Numbered from the stretch's first letter, positions 45,545-54,742 are shown. The stretch is 63,749 nt of DNA from CAYMFD01 sp964389475 (GCA_964389475.1 CAYMFD010000006.1:1-63749); one strand, 5' to 3'. The notes: a model not told the origin generated them from the sequence alone. Numbers and translations: made by a program.

Positions 45545-47335
45545 ATGATAAGGACTTGTATAGTCTTATGCTTTTATGTTGTGTGTATCTGTGTATCTAG
45601 TGCTCAGACAGATACCCTGCTCGTAGTGGGTCCCGATGTAGTACTTACGGCATCTACCCATAGTGATATGAGCAAGCGACGCCTCGGCACTACCGGTGCC
45701 CTACATCAGTCACTATCCGATATATCCTCTATACAGATCCAGCAACTGGCACCTGGTGGTCTAGCGACGGCTATCAATGGAGCCAGCGCAGCTAGGCACC
45801 TAGCCCTACTATGGGAGGGATGGAGTATACAGAGCCCCGTCAATGGCACCTATGATCTATCGCTCGTACCCATGTCTATCTTTAATGCGAGCGAATATAT
45901 AGACCGGGTACAGCTACAGGGCAGCGGCACATCCGCTCACCGAGGTGTCATAGAACTAAGCTCTACCGACCACGACTATTTATCCTACACCTACGACACC
46001 TGGAATGACCACATAGTAGCCCTAGCCAAAACGATAAACATCGGCAAGGGCAAGCTCTCTATCCAGAGTAGTGGTCAGCTCCGAGACCTCGCCTACCGCT
46101 ACGATCGATTCGGCATGGTAGAGCGGCAAGACGCGGCATCGCAGAGAGGTGTAGATCTGCAAGCGACCTACGACCTCGCTCTCTCTCCCTACCTATCGCT
46201 ATCGATCGGCACGTGGTGGCAAAATGTAGAGCGAGACCTCGCACCGAGCAAGACTGCCGCCAATGCCGGTGAGGTACAGACAGACGACAACCGCCGTACC
46301 AGCGCCAGGCTATCCTACCGTCGTGGCAAGCACTACCTAGAGACCAGGGCGGCCTACTTCGATGAGTACATCCACTATCGCAGCAATGTAGTCGACAGCA
46401 AGGCAGACAACTATGCCAGTATGGTCGCCACTACCTACAAGCATGCAGGCAAGCACCCGACGACTATCGAGGTCCTCCTACGACGAGACTTGATACGATC
46501 GACCTTTGACATCAATACCGCCCGTAATACCTTACAGCTCTTCGTGGGTAAAGACTTTGTCATCAACGAGCGGCTACGACTGTCTACAGGTCTGCGGCAA
46601 GACCTCATAGATCGACAATGGCAGCCCACCACCCTCTCTGCTAGGGCCAACTATACAGCAGGGCCGATAGCACTAGAACTACAACACTCCTACAGCTACA
46701 CCCCTCCCACCCTCAATGACCTATACTGGCCGCAACTGGGCAATCCCGAACTCCGTACCGAACAGGGCAGTCTCACGAGCTTACAAGCTAGAACAGACAA
46801 AGTCATTAAGCACCTCGACATAGGCATCACCGCTCACTACCAGGTCGTAGATGACTGGATCCTATGGTCACCCGACAGCGGCGGCATATGGCGACCTAGC
46901 AATGCCCGCGACGTAATAGCTAACAGTCTGGTACTCGATGTCAACTATACAAGGCCACTGAGCAGTCAGTCATCCATAACCCTACGTAGTAACCTCAGCT
47001 ACGGACCTACGACCACGCTTGACGCTAGGACCAATACTCGTAAGCAACTTATCTATACTCCGAGATATAGACATACTGCTGCCGTAAGCTATACCCGTAA
47101 GCGCTGGTCTAGTCAGGTCAGTATGAGACATACCGGCAAGCGATACGCTGATACTAACAACACGAATGTATTAGACCCCTTCACCCTGGTAGACACAAGG
47201 GTGAGCTACACATTTACCAACGATATAAAAATAGCTGTCGACATTTTCAACTTACTAGATGAGCGGTATGAGATCGTACCGTTTTTTCCCACTAGTCTAC
47301 GACACCTATCCTTTCAAATCATCAAACCTATCTAA
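45545..47335 (+). CDS. TonB-dependent vitamin B12 receptor, BtuB-like
   Basis: This 596-residue protein has a signal peptide (1-20), a plug domain (about 40-145: LGTTGALHQSLSDISSIQIQ, IDRVQLQGSGTSAHRGVIEL) and a 22-strand barrel ending in the outer-membrane motif (LRHLSFQIIKPI). It is shorter than many receptors but within the range of BtuB. The cobalamin riboswitch directly upstream and the BtuG-like lipoprotein 11 nt downstream make cobalamin or a related corrinoid the likely substrate. Energy would come from one of the two TonB-like proteins of the genome. Confidence 0.92.
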   Translation: MIRTCIVLCFYVVCICVSSAQTDTLLVVGPDVVLTASTHSDMSKRRLGTTGALHQSLSDISSIQIQQLAPGGLATAINGASAARHLALLWEGWSIQSPVNGTYDLSLVPMSIFNASEYIDRVQLQGSGTSAHRGVIELSSTDHDYLSYTYDTWNDHIVALAKTINIGKGKLSIQSSGQLRDLAYRYDRFGMVERQDAASQRGVDLQATYDLALSPYLSLSIGTWWQNVERDLAPSKTAANAGEVQTDDNRRTSARLSYRRGKHYLETRAAYFDEYIHYRSNVVDSKADNYASMVATTYKHAGKHPTTIEVLLRRDLIRSTFDINTARNTLQLFVGKDFVINERLRLSTGLRQDLIDRQWQPTTLSARANYTAGPIALELQHSYSYTPPTLNDLYWPQLGNPELRTEQGSLTSLQARTDKVIKHLDIGITAHYQVVDDWILWSPDSGGIWRPSNARDVIANSLVLDVNYTRPLSSQSSITLRSNLSYGPTTTLDARTNTRKQLIYTPRYRHTAAVSYTRKRWSSQVSMRHTGKRYADTNNTNVLDPFTLVDTRVSYTFTNDIKIAVDIFNLLDERYEIVPFFPTSLRHLSFQIIKPI

Positions 47336-47346
47336 GTTACTTTATT

Positions 47347-48387
47347 ATGAAAAACTCATTATCACTTCTACTCCTCTTTGCTATTGCCCTCCTATTTACA
47401 GCATGCGAAGAAGATAATATGATGGAGAACCCGACGGACGACGTATTTTCGTTCGGGTCAGGCGCCTACGTATCTAACCAAGGTCCTTTCGGGTCGGGAA
47501 CCGGCACCATCACCTATATCAGTACCGATACTGTAATAGCAGATGCTTACAGTACAGCTAATGGCGGTGAGGTCCTAGGCAATATCGTACAGTCGTTTGC
47601 GGTGGTTGACACTGTAGCATTTATAACTGTGAACAATGGTGGCAAGGTCGTCGCCGCTAGTGCCAACTCACTTGCTAAGATGTACGAAATACCAGCCATA
47701 CAGCCACGATATGTTACGGCTATCGATGCTTCTACGGCGGCCATCTCCTACTGGGGTGCTGACGGCTTCTCTGGCGGTGTGCTCATAGTCAACATCCACA
47801 GTGGTGAGGTCTTAAACGATATCAACCTAGGTGGAGCACCAGAGCGGATGGCCGTGCAAGACGATGAGCTATATGTGGCCATGAGTCGTGGATTTCAGCG
47901 GGACAATCGTATGATCACCCTGTCTCTCAGCGACTACAGTATCACTGCTACGACTACTGTCGGCGACCACCCGCATACCTTCATCACTGATAGAGAAAAT
48001 CAGCTATGGCTAGTCTGTGGAGGACACACCGACTTTAATGACGCTACCAATAATACCCCTGGCGCATTGATACAAGTAGGAGGCACTGTGGCGCGAGGCC
48101 TACCTACAGGCGTAGAGCAAGCAGCCGTATCAGCAGATGGTAATAACGCTTACTTACTGACTGGAGCTGGTCTAGAACTGATGAGTCTTTACGATGCTTA
48201 CAATGAGAATGTGATCATACCTGGCAACTATTTTGCCCTAGCAGTAGAGCCCATCTCGGGCAACATCTACCTAGCTAATGCAGGAGACTTTACATCACCA
48301 GGAGAGGTGACCATTTATGACGTAGATCAAAACGAAATCAGCACAACCACCGTAGGAGTAATTCCTGGTGATATTTACCTCAAGTAA
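47347..48387 (+). CDS. BtuG-like surface lipoprotein (DUF5074/YncE-type beta-propeller)
   Basis: This 346-residue lipoprotein has its lipobox at LFTAC (Cys20). The rest looks like a seven-bladed beta-propeller of the YncE/DUF5074 type (IVQSFAVVDTVAFITVNNGG, INLGGAPERMAVQDDELYVA, VGDHPHTFITDRENQLWLV). In Bacteroides the DUF5074 protein BtuG sits on BtuB and binds vitamin B12 very tightly. The position directly after a riboswitch-controlled BtuB suggests the same job here; binding itself is inferred. A hairpin without a T run (48448-48483) follows. Confidence 0.82.
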   Translation: MKNSLSLLLLFAIALLFTACEEDNMMENPTDDVFSFGSGAYVSNQGPFGSGTGTITYISTDTVIADAYSTANGGEVLGNIVQSFAVVDTVAFITVNNGGKVVAASANSLAKMYEIPAIQPRYVTAIDASTAAISYWGADGFSGGVLIVNIHSGEVLNDINLGGAPERMAVQDDELYVAMSRGFQRDNRMITLSLSDYSITATTTVGDHPHTFITDRENQLWLVCGGHTDFNDATNNTPGALIQVGGTVARGLPTGVEQAAVSADGNNAYLLTGAGLELMSLYDAYNENVIIPGNYFALAVEPISGNIYLANAGDFTSPGEVTIYDVDQNEISTTTVGVIPGDIYLK

Positions 48388-48447
48388 GAGTGACAAGTAC
48401 AGCCTGATTTTTATCCAAAACATTGATGGCTTTTGCTTCATTATCGG

Positions 48448-48483
48448 GTGAGTAGTCCCTTGGGTTACAAAAGGGCTTCTCAC
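48448..48483 (+). other. Imperfect hairpin downstream of the BtuG-like gene
   Basis: GTGAGTAGTCCCTT pairs with AAGGGCTTCTCAC (one mismatch, one bulge). No T tract follows, so it may stabilise the 3' end or be a Rho-dependent stop; I do not call it an intrinsic terminator. Confidence 0.5.
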
Positions 48484-48588
48484 TTGATGGTGAAATACTT
48501 GTAAAATTTCGGGGTCTTTTTGTATTTAACTTGGGCACTGCAAGGTCACAGTTTTGTCGACTTGGTGAGCAGAAGCAACTTCGATATG

Positions 48589-48617
48589 TTGCTGGGTGTA
48601 CTATTGGTATATCTTTG
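48589..48617 (+). promoter_or_regulatory. Promoter of ccmE
   Basis: TTG (48589-48591), an 18-nt spacer and TATCTTTG (48610-48617) fit the Bacteroidota pattern. The start site would lie about 14 nt before the ATG at 48637 and rules out the earlier in-frame ATG at 48520. Confidence 0.7.
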
Positions 48618-48636
48618 CACTCTTGACATTGAGCTT

Positions 48637-49035
48637 ATGAAAAAGATCCACATTGTAGCGTTGCTTTGCATCACAGCCGGCATTTATACATTTATCACAG
48701 CATCAAAAGATGTGAGCACCTATGCCACCTTTGCTCAGGCAGTAGAGACAGGGCAGCGTGTCAAGATCGGTGGTCAGCTGGCAAAGGACAAGGCGATCAA
48801 GTATGATCCTGATAATAATCCGGATGAGACGATCTTTTACATGACCGATGCGGATGATGTGCTCAGACGTGTACAGCTCAACATGGCCAAACCTCAAGAC
48901 TTCGAGATGTCCGAGCAGGTAGTCGTAACTGGTAGTATGGAGGGTGACACCTTCGTAGCTACAGATATATTGGTCAAGTGCCCTAGTAAGTACAAGGACG
49001 AGGAAATCTACCTCAAAGAAGAAGCCACCTCATAA
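48637..49035 (+). CDS. ccmE: Cytochrome c maturation protein CcmE, Cys-type (CxxxY)
   Basis: This 132-residue heme chaperone has an N-terminal anchor helix (about 4-20) and an OB-fold domain (VKIGGQLAK, IFYMTDADDVLRRVQ, VVVTGSMEGDTFVATDILVK). In classical CcmE the heme is attached to the His of an HxxxY motif after LAK; here the same place reads VKCPSKY, so Cys115 replaces the His and Tyr119 is kept. A CxxxY form is known from the variant System I* of Desulfovibrio and archaea. ccmF follows after 2 nt. No ccmH, ccmG or ccmABC gene is in the window. Confidence 0.9.
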   Translation: MKKIHIVALLCITAGIYTFITASKDVSTYATFAQAVETGQRVKIGGQLAKDKAIKYDPDNNPDETIFYMTDADDVLRRVQLNMAKPQDFEMSEQVVVTGSMEGDTFVATDILVKCPSKYKDEEIYLKEEATS

Positions 49036-49037
49036 GT

Positions 49038-51851
49038 ATGGATCAAATCAACTATGTCGGCGAAACTCTATGGGTAGGACAGGCTGGCAACTTTTTTATC
49101 GTACTCGGCTTCATAAGTGCCATACTAGCCGCAGCAGCCTACAGTCTTTATCAATTTGGAGTCAATAAGGTCGAAGCAGATACTCGATGGCTCGCTATAG
49201 GTCGTTGGTCGTGGATCACCCACGTTGTATCTATTGGGTCGGTATTCGCTCTGATCATGTATGCGATGCTGTCAGAGATGTACGAGTACGTCTATGTCTA
49301 CGAGCACGTTAATGAGGTCTTACCCGGAGAGTACATCTTATCCGCATTTTGGGAAGGGCAGGAAGGTAGTTTTATACTTTGGATGCTGTGGCACCTAGTA
49401 CTAGGTACTGTCATATACAAGCGACGCGGCAAGTGGGAGGCTCCCGTGCTCGCCGTGGTAGCGATGGTGGAAGTATTCTTATCATCGATGTTACTCGGTG
49501 TGTACATTGAGGTCGGTGACTTTATGTACAAGCTAGGTAGTAATCCCCTGCTACTACTCAGGGACACCATGCAGATCCCCCTATTTACCAATGCAGAATA
49601 CCTCGACCTACTAGAGGGAAAAGGCCTCAATCCACTACTACAGAATTACTGGAATGTCATACATCCTCCCACGACGTTTTTGGGTTTTGCGAGTACGACG
49701 TTGCCGTTTGCCTTTGCGATCTCTGGACTATGGTTAGGCGATCACAAGGGTTGGCTCAAGCCGGCATTGCTATGGGCTCTTTTTAGTGGAGGTGTTCTCG
49801 GTACAGGTATATTGATGGGTAGCTTCTGGGCTTACGAGGCTCTGACTTTTGGTGGCTACTGGGCTTGGGATCCTGTCGAAAACGGCATCTTGGTTCCTTG
49901 GCTGATATTGGTAGCAGGTATCCATACCAACCTCATAGCAAGAAATACGGAGTACTCCATCAAGGCGTCTTACTTCTTCTACATCCTGACCTTTGTGATG
50001 GTAGTCTATGCGTCATTCTTGACCCGCAGTGGCATCCTTGGTGATACGTCCGTTCATGCATTTACTAATTTGGGGCTGGAGTGGCAACTTGTAGCCTTTA
50101 CACTCACACCACTATTGCTAGGTATGGGGCTACTGGCCTATAGAGCCAAGTCGATACCGGCGCCTATCCGAGAAGAAGCGCTAGGACACAGGGAGTTTTG
50201 GATGTTTATCGGCTCGCTTGTACTGCTGTTTAGCGGTGCATTGATCATAGGTAGCACATCACTGCCGGTCTACAATACCATCCGACAAGTATTCGAGCCA
50301 GACTACATAGGCAGCGTGATCAAGGATCCCGTACCCCACTACGATCGATACCAGTTATGGATAGGCGTATTCGTGGCTATACTCTCCAGCCTTACGGTAT
50401 TTCTCCGTTACGGACGAGACATCAAGTGGACCAAACTGCTATTGAGATTTGGTCTCGCAGCAGTGGGAGCAGTCGTCATGACATTCATCACGACGATGTG
50501 GATAGACCTTGCCATCTGGCAACACAAGCTAATGGCGTGGGCAGGCTGGTTGGGCATGCTGCTAGGCATAGACTACGTGGTCAATATAGCACGTGGCAAA
50601 CCTAAGGCGATGGCCTCCGCCATTAGTCACTTTGGATTTGCGGCTATGCTGCTAGGTATCCTTGCTAGTGGGGCGAATAAGCGACACATCAGCAGCAATC
50701 CCTTCATGTTTAAGGAAATCATCGATGCTGAAGACGCCGCCAAGTATGTTCGTCTTTACAAAGGCAAGCCCCTCTTTGCCAATAACTACTGGATCACTTG
50801 GCAGCGTGACACCCTGATCGATAGGACGAGGTACTACACCATAAGGATGGATGAAGTAGGCCCAGATGAGAAAATCGTCAATAGCTTCGTCGTTGAGCCT
50901 AGTAGTCTCTTGAGCAACGACTTTACCAAGATAGCTGCCCTCAATCCTGATACCAGACACTATCTCAGCAGAGATATCTTTACCAATATCGCAGCCCTGC
51001 CCGCGAGTAAGATGGATATCAAGAACTACCACGCCATGGAAGACACCATGCAGTGGACACGGTACGAAGTGACACTAGGAGATACGCTGGATGTCGAGAA
51101 GGCCCAGATCATACCGCACAACCTGACATTCTCACCAGATAGAGAGCAGTATGCACTAAAGACGCATGATCTAGGCGTAGGCGTACCTATGACGGTACTG
51201 CACAAGCGACGTAGTATAGATACTGTAGCAGAGATACTGCCAGCACTAGGTGTTGAAGGCAACCTACTTTATCGCTACCCAGAAGAGATCGAGAACTTTA
51301 GGATGAGGGTACGACTAGCGGATACCCTAATGGATCAGATATACATCCCTGACGAGGAGGTCGAGTACACAGAGTTCACGATCAAAAGAGGAGAAAGCTA
51401 TAACTATGGCAGTACTGAGCTGTCACTGGGCCGTCTTTCTAGCGATGCAGATACTAGCCGATACGAGGCTGAGCCAGGCGACATAACTGTACAAGCAGAC
51501 CTCATCGTATCTCAGCAGGGACAGGCATCTAGCATACTACGACCGATCTATGTGATCCGAGATAGTCGCCCATTCTCTATAAAGGACCTCGACAGTCAGT
51601 CGGGCCTAGCCGTGAGGTTGAGTGGTATCAATCCAGAGAAAGAGACCTTTACCTTTAAGATCGCCAAGCAGTACAGCACCAATATCGCAATACCGATCGA
51701 GGTGGCAGAAAACCTACCTGAGACCAACTACCTGTGGTTTGAGGCACGCGAATTTCCGGGGGTCAATCTTTTCTGGGGTGGCACCATCTTTATGATGATA
51801 GGCCTCACCATGGGATGGATCAATCGCAGACAACAGCGAGAGCGGGTTTAG
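49038..51851 (+). CDS. ccmF: Cytochrome c heme lyase subunit CcmF
   Basis: This 937-residue membrane protein takes heme from CcmE and attaches it to apocytochrome c. The tryptophan-rich heme motif is visible (FGGYWAWDPVENG, near 273), with neighbouring conserved stretches NYWNVIHPPTTFLGFAST and TRSGILGDTSVHAF carrying a His ligand candidate. About 14 helices occupy residues 15-560; a soluble domain (about 565-890) precedes the last helix (NLFWGGTIFMMIGLTMGW). It forms a two-gene operon with ccmE. Confidence 0.94.
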   Translation: MDQINYVGETLWVGQAGNFFIVLGFISAILAAAAYSLYQFGVNKVEADTRWLAIGRWSWITHVVSIGSVFALIMYAMLSEMYEYVYVYEHVNEVLPGEYILSAFWEGQEGSFILWMLWHLVLGTVIYKRRGKWEAPVLAVVAMVEVFLSSMLLGVYIEVGDFMYKLGSNPLLLLRDTMQIPLFTNAEYLDLLEGKGLNPLLQNYWNVIHPPTTFLGFASTTLPFAFAISGLWLGDHKGWLKPALLWALFSGGVLGTGILMGSFWAYEALTFGGYWAWDPVENGILVPWLILVAGIHTNLIARNTEYSIKASYFFYILTFVMVVYASFLTRSGILGDTSVHAFTNLGLEWQLVAFTLTPLLLGMGLLAYRAKSIPAPIREEALGHREFWMFIGSLVLLFSGALIIGSTSLPVYNTIRQVFEPDYIGSVIKDPVPHYDRYQLWIGVFVAILSSLTVFLRYGRDIKWTKLLLRFGLAAVGAVVMTFITTMWIDLAIWQHKLMAWAGWLGMLLGIDYVVNIARGKPKAMASAISHFGFAAMLLGILASGANKRHISSNPFMFKEIIDAEDAAKYVRLYKGKPLFANNYWITWQRDTLIDRTRYYTIRMDEVGPDEKIVNSFVVEPSSLLSNDFTKIAALNPDTRHYLSRDIFTNIAALPASKMDIKNYHAMEDTMQWTRYEVTLGDTLDVEKAQIIPHNLTFSPDREQYALKTHDLGVGVPMTVLHKRRSIDTVAEILPALGVEGNLLYRYPEEIENFRMRVRLADTLMDQIYIPDEEVEYTEFTIKRGESYNYGSTELSLGRLSSDADTSRYEAEPGDITVQADLIVSQQGQASSILRPIYVIRDSRPFSIKDLDSQSGLAVRLSGINPEKETFTFKIAKQYSTNIAIPIEVAENLPETNYLWFEAREFPGVNLFWGGTIFMMIGLTMGWINRRQQRERV

Positions 51852-51877
51852 CAGGAAGCGGTGTACGAGGTGCGGAT

Positions 51878-51919
51878 TGCGGTTTTCGGTAATGCGGTGT
51901 GCGGTTTTCGGCAATGCGG
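51878..51919 (+). repeat. Two near-identical 20-bp tandem units
   Basis: TGCGGTTTTCGGTAATGCGG (51878-51897) recurs at 51900-51919 with a single T to C change, at a 22-bp period. It is part of a longer run of TGCGGATTGCGG-type words. Confidence 0.85.
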
Positions 51920-51923
51920 ATTG

Positions 51924-51976
51924 CGGCATGCGATGCTATAACTTTCTAGGCAAGGGCTCCTGCCCTGCAGCTCGAA
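51924..51976 (+). repeat. 53-bp direct repeat, copy 1
   Basis: Begins CGGCATGCGATGCT and ends GGGCTCCTGCCCTGCAGCTCGAA. It matches copy 2 at 52156-52208 at 45 of 53 positions (my count), with no gaps. Confidence 0.85.
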
Positions 51977-52155
51977 TGAATTAAACGGGGTTTCGACAAG
52001 CCCAACCACCAAGATTTAGCTCTGAAATTCATTGTCCCTGATCAGGTATCTTCCCCATCTACGAGGGGGATCGAGGGGGAGGTCAACTTTACATTACAAA
52101 TAGTATCCGAATCGAGTACATCGTCAGCATCAATATTATGCATGATCCTCTTTAT

Positions 52156-52208
52156 CGGCATGCGATGCTCAAACTATATAGGCGAGGGCTCCTGACTTGC
52201 GGCTCGAA
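52156..52208 (+). repeat. 53-bp direct repeat, copy 2
   Basis: The same start CGGCATGCGATGCT as copy 1, diverging in the middle and ending in GCGGCTCGAA. It lies 232 bp downstream of copy 1. No open frame runs through either copy. Confidence 0.85.
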
Positions 52209-52252
52209 GTATTCGACATTCCGTATTCCGCACTCAACATTCATCACCGACA

Positions 52253-52738
52253 TTAGACGAATCGATAGTGCCAGCTGTCCTTAAGTGGCCTAGTCCAGTG
52301 CTGTAGGAACTGTCCTTTGTCCTTGACCAGATTATCAAAGAAGATCGTCTCATCATCTACATCACCACTAGCGTACAGCTTAGGCAGTGTGGCGTGCTCT
52401 ACGGACTGCACCTCGTCATCCTGCAAGTAGCAGTAGGTCATACGGCTGAAGAAGTCAACACCGAGGTTAGCACCTAGCTCCTTTACGAAGCGTACAGAAG
52501 CATCGATACTGCAACCACTGGCGCTATGTGCCTGACTCTCATCGACGAATAGTGCCAGAAACCGACGGTGAAATACATTGCCATAGGTGGCTAGCTTATT
52601 ATCGTGGCTCACCCATCCCTGTAAGAATGGAAAGAGCAATTCCCTCGTCTTATCAAGTTCGTCATAGGTAAGGAAGCGATCGGCCTGATATATCCAGACT
52701 CTAGAGGAGTCATCCAGTGCTATAAGGTCTAGTAACAT
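52253..52738 (-). CDS. Conserved protein of unknown function (often labelled ABC transporter ATPase)
   Basis: This 161-residue soluble protein belongs to a Bacteroidota family usually given the misleading name ABC transporter ATPase; no Walker motif is present. Typical stretches are RVWIYQADRFLTYDELDK, LFPFLQGWVSHDNKL and a C-terminal WTRPLKDSWHYRF. It starts 1 nt after the end of the phosphatase gene and is co-transcribed with it. Function unknown. Confidence 0.85.
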   Translation of the reverse strand: MLLDLIALDDSSRVWIYQADRFLTYDELDKTRELLFPFLQGWVSHDNKLATYGNVFHRRFLALFVDESQAHSASGCSIDASVRFVKELGANLGVDFFSRMTYCYLQDDEVQSVEHATLPKLYASGDVDDETIFFDNLVKDKGQFLQHWTRPLKDSWHYRFV

Positions 52739-52739
52739 A

Positions 52740-53228
52740 CTATTTGTACTTTTCTATAAAGGCAATGACCGCTACCTCGATCATATCGTAAACATCATCA
52801 AAGCTACCAACATAATACGGATCAGGCACAGCTCTATTCTCACCAGGATGGCTGTAGTTAAGCAGCATACTGATTTTGCTTACGTCCTCATCTGATGTCG
52901 CTAGAGCCTTGACATCATTAAAATTAGAAGCATCCATGACCACGATATGATCAAAATCGGTAAAGTCGCTCACCATGAACTGCCTTGCACGCTGGTGAGA
53001 GATATCTAAGCCACGTGAGCGAGCTACAGCAACAGATCTACTGTCAGGAGATCCTCCCACATGATAGTCACTAGTACCCGCACTATCTACAGTCCATGCC
53101 AGTCCTTGTACCTGACTATGATGCACCATGAGACCCTCTGCTATTGGGCTGCGGCATATATTACCTAGGCAGACCATGAGTACTCGTACGGGCGATGTGA
53201 TCATATTATTTTTTGTTTTGTCTAACAT
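52740..53228 (-). CDS. Low molecular weight protein-tyrosine phosphatase
   Basis: This 162-residue enzyme has the phosphate loop VCLGNICRSP (Cys-x5-Arg) near residue 20 and the general acid in PDPYY (near 135), and belongs to the arsenate reductase-like LMW-PTP family. It removes phosphate from tyrosine in proteins. The start may be the first ATG or the one eight codons later. It is linked to the unknown downstream gene. Confidence 0.94.
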   Translation of the reverse strand: MLDKTKNNMITSPVRVLMVCLGNICRSPIAEGLMVHHSQVQGLAWTVDSAGTSDYHVGGSPDSRSVAVARSRGLDISHQRARQFMVSDFTDFDHIVVMDASNFNDVKALATSDEDVSKISMLLNYSHPGENRAVPDPYYVGSFDDVYDMIEVAVIAFIEKYK

Positions 53229-53314
53229 TGTATGTCGCTAAATTGAACAAAAATGTGAAGTAGCCTATTACTACGCATGGTAGTTTGTATGACTACGACA
53301 AGATAACAGCAAGT

Positions 53315-54016
53315 ATGTTTAACGACAACAACATAGCAGGGGCTGCAGCGGACAAAAGTATTGACGAGATCGGTGACCTACACCTAGGCACGAGCATAGA
53401 CACTCCCATGAGGGCAGATGCTTTTGACAAGTCAGATGAAGAAAAGATTGAAATCATCAGCGATCACTTCAGACAGATCATGGAGACGCTAGGTCTAGAC
53501 CTGACAGATGATAGCTTGAGTGGTACGCCGCGACGAGTCGCAAAAATGTTCGTCAAAGAACGTTTCAGAGGTCTCAATGAGGAGAACTATCCTAGCATTT
53601 CTCTTTTTGAAAACACGTACCAGTACAATAAGATGCTGGTAGAGAAGAACATCACGGTCAAGACAACCTGCGAGCACCACTTCTTGCCGATTACGGGTAG
53701 AGCCCACGTAGGCTATATCAGCAGCGGTAAGGTCATAGGTCTGAGTAAGATCAACCGTATCGTAGATCACTATGCTAGACGTCCACAGGTACAGGAGCGA
53801 ATGACGCGACAGGTACTAGAAGACCTCAAGGCATCACTAGATACAGAGGACGTGATCATTATCGTAGAGGCAAAGCACCACTGTGTGAGCAGCCGTGGTA
53901 TACAAGACGACCATAGTAGTACTGTGACCATCGAGTACAGCGGCAAGTTTATCAACCACAGTCGCCGTAACGAATTCATCGAGTACGTCAAGCAAGATTT
54001 AGGCGGCTTACATTAA
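53315..54016 (+). CDS. folE: GTP cyclohydrolase I (second copy, FolE-B)
   Basis: This 233-residue protein is a second, distinct FolE. Zinc ligands lie in TTCEHHFLPITGRAHVGYI and HHCVSSRGIQD (compare CMMMRGVQ in the first copy). The length, GTPRRVAKMFVKERFRGL and GLSKINRIVDHYARRPQVQE are typical of the family. I use the ATG at 53315; an earlier TTG at 53285 would add ten residues. It is a single gene with a strong terminator, and is a candidate for the housekeeping folate enzyme. Confidence 0.93.
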   Translation: MFNDNNIAGAAADKSIDEIGDLHLGTSIDTPMRADAFDKSDEEKIEIISDHFRQIMETLGLDLTDDSLSGTPRRVAKMFVKERFRGLNEENYPSISLFENTYQYNKMLVEKNITVKTTCEHHFLPITGRAHVGYISSGKVIGLSKINRIVDHYARRPQVQERMTRQVLEDLKASLDTEDVIIIVEAKHHCVSSRGIQDDHSSTVTIEYSGKFINHSRRNEFIEYVKQDLGGLH

Positions 54017-54137
54017 TAGCTTCCTGTCGATAGGGAGGTTAGATCTGCGTGTGGTCGTACAGACGATCATTAGCCATGATTTTACCTACCTTTGGACAGA
54101 GCAATGCGACCATGTACCGTCGAGAACCCTTCTAAAC

Positions 54138-54186
54138 TTTAGATCCTGTTTTAGTCTTAATGACTGGGACGGGATCTAAATTTTTA
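54138..54186 (+). terminator. Intrinsic terminator of the second folE gene
   Basis: TTTAGATCC (54138-54146) pairs with GGATCTAAA (54172-54180); an inner AGTC/GACT pairing continues the stem to a short loop. TTTTT follows (54181-54185). Confidence 0.85.
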
Positions 54187-54245
54187 AGGTGTGACAGCAC
54201 CAAAGGTTCCCTACCTTTACACCCACATAACAAGACAAACTATCC

Positions 54246-54554
54246 ATGCAAGATATTACTGTTGAAGAGCTCAAGTCCAAAATGGACCGCGGTGATGAGT
54301 TCGTATTCCTAGATGTGCGAGAGCAGCACGAGTACGATATGTACAATCTCAAAGCCCAGCTCATACCACTCGGCACCCTACCCCAGCATATCGAAGACCT
54401 CGAGGATCACAAAGACGATGAGATAGTAATACACTGTCGCAGTGGTATGCGTAGCGCTACGGCCAAGGCGATGCTAGAGCAGGCAGGTTTTACCAAGGTG
54501 AGAAACCTACTGGGCGGCGTCCTCGACTGGATCGCCAAGTACGAGACGCGATAG
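54246..54554 (+). CDS. Single-domain rhodanese-like protein
   Basis: This 102-residue cytoplasmic protein has one rhodanese fold (VFLDVREQHEYDMYN at the start, active Cys in IVIHCRSGMRSATA near 65, GGVLDWIAKY at the end). Such proteins carry sulfur as a persulfide. The CRSGMR active loop fits a working sulfurtransferase. It stands alone. Confidence 0.93.
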   Translation: MQDITVEELKSKMDRGDEFVFLDVREQHEYDMYNLKAQLIPLGTLPQHIEDLEDHKDDEIVIHCRSGMRSATAKAMLEQAGFTKVRNLLGGVLDWIAKYETR

Positions 54555-54742
54555 GCAGTATATCACAGGGCTATGAGATATGTAGTCTATTCTTTTTCTC
54601 AAGATTATAGATCGTAATAAAAGATCATGTATGGCATAATTGCCTATTTTAGCGGCTGCTGACATACTAGTCGGTGCAGTACAGGTCGTTAATGTCCTTC
54701 ACTGCATAGTTTTATATTCTTTATTCAACACACCGCAAGACA

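Larger units (their letters stand above)
51852..52252. other. 401-bp intergenic region built from repeats
   Basis: Between ccmF and the convergent unknown gene. It holds two short tandem units (51878-51919), two 53-bp direct repeats (51924-51976 and 52156-52208), a C/G-run segment (52051-52082) and a patch of ATTCCG-type words (about 52214-52240). No coding frame or RNA gene is supported. Confidence 0.75.
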
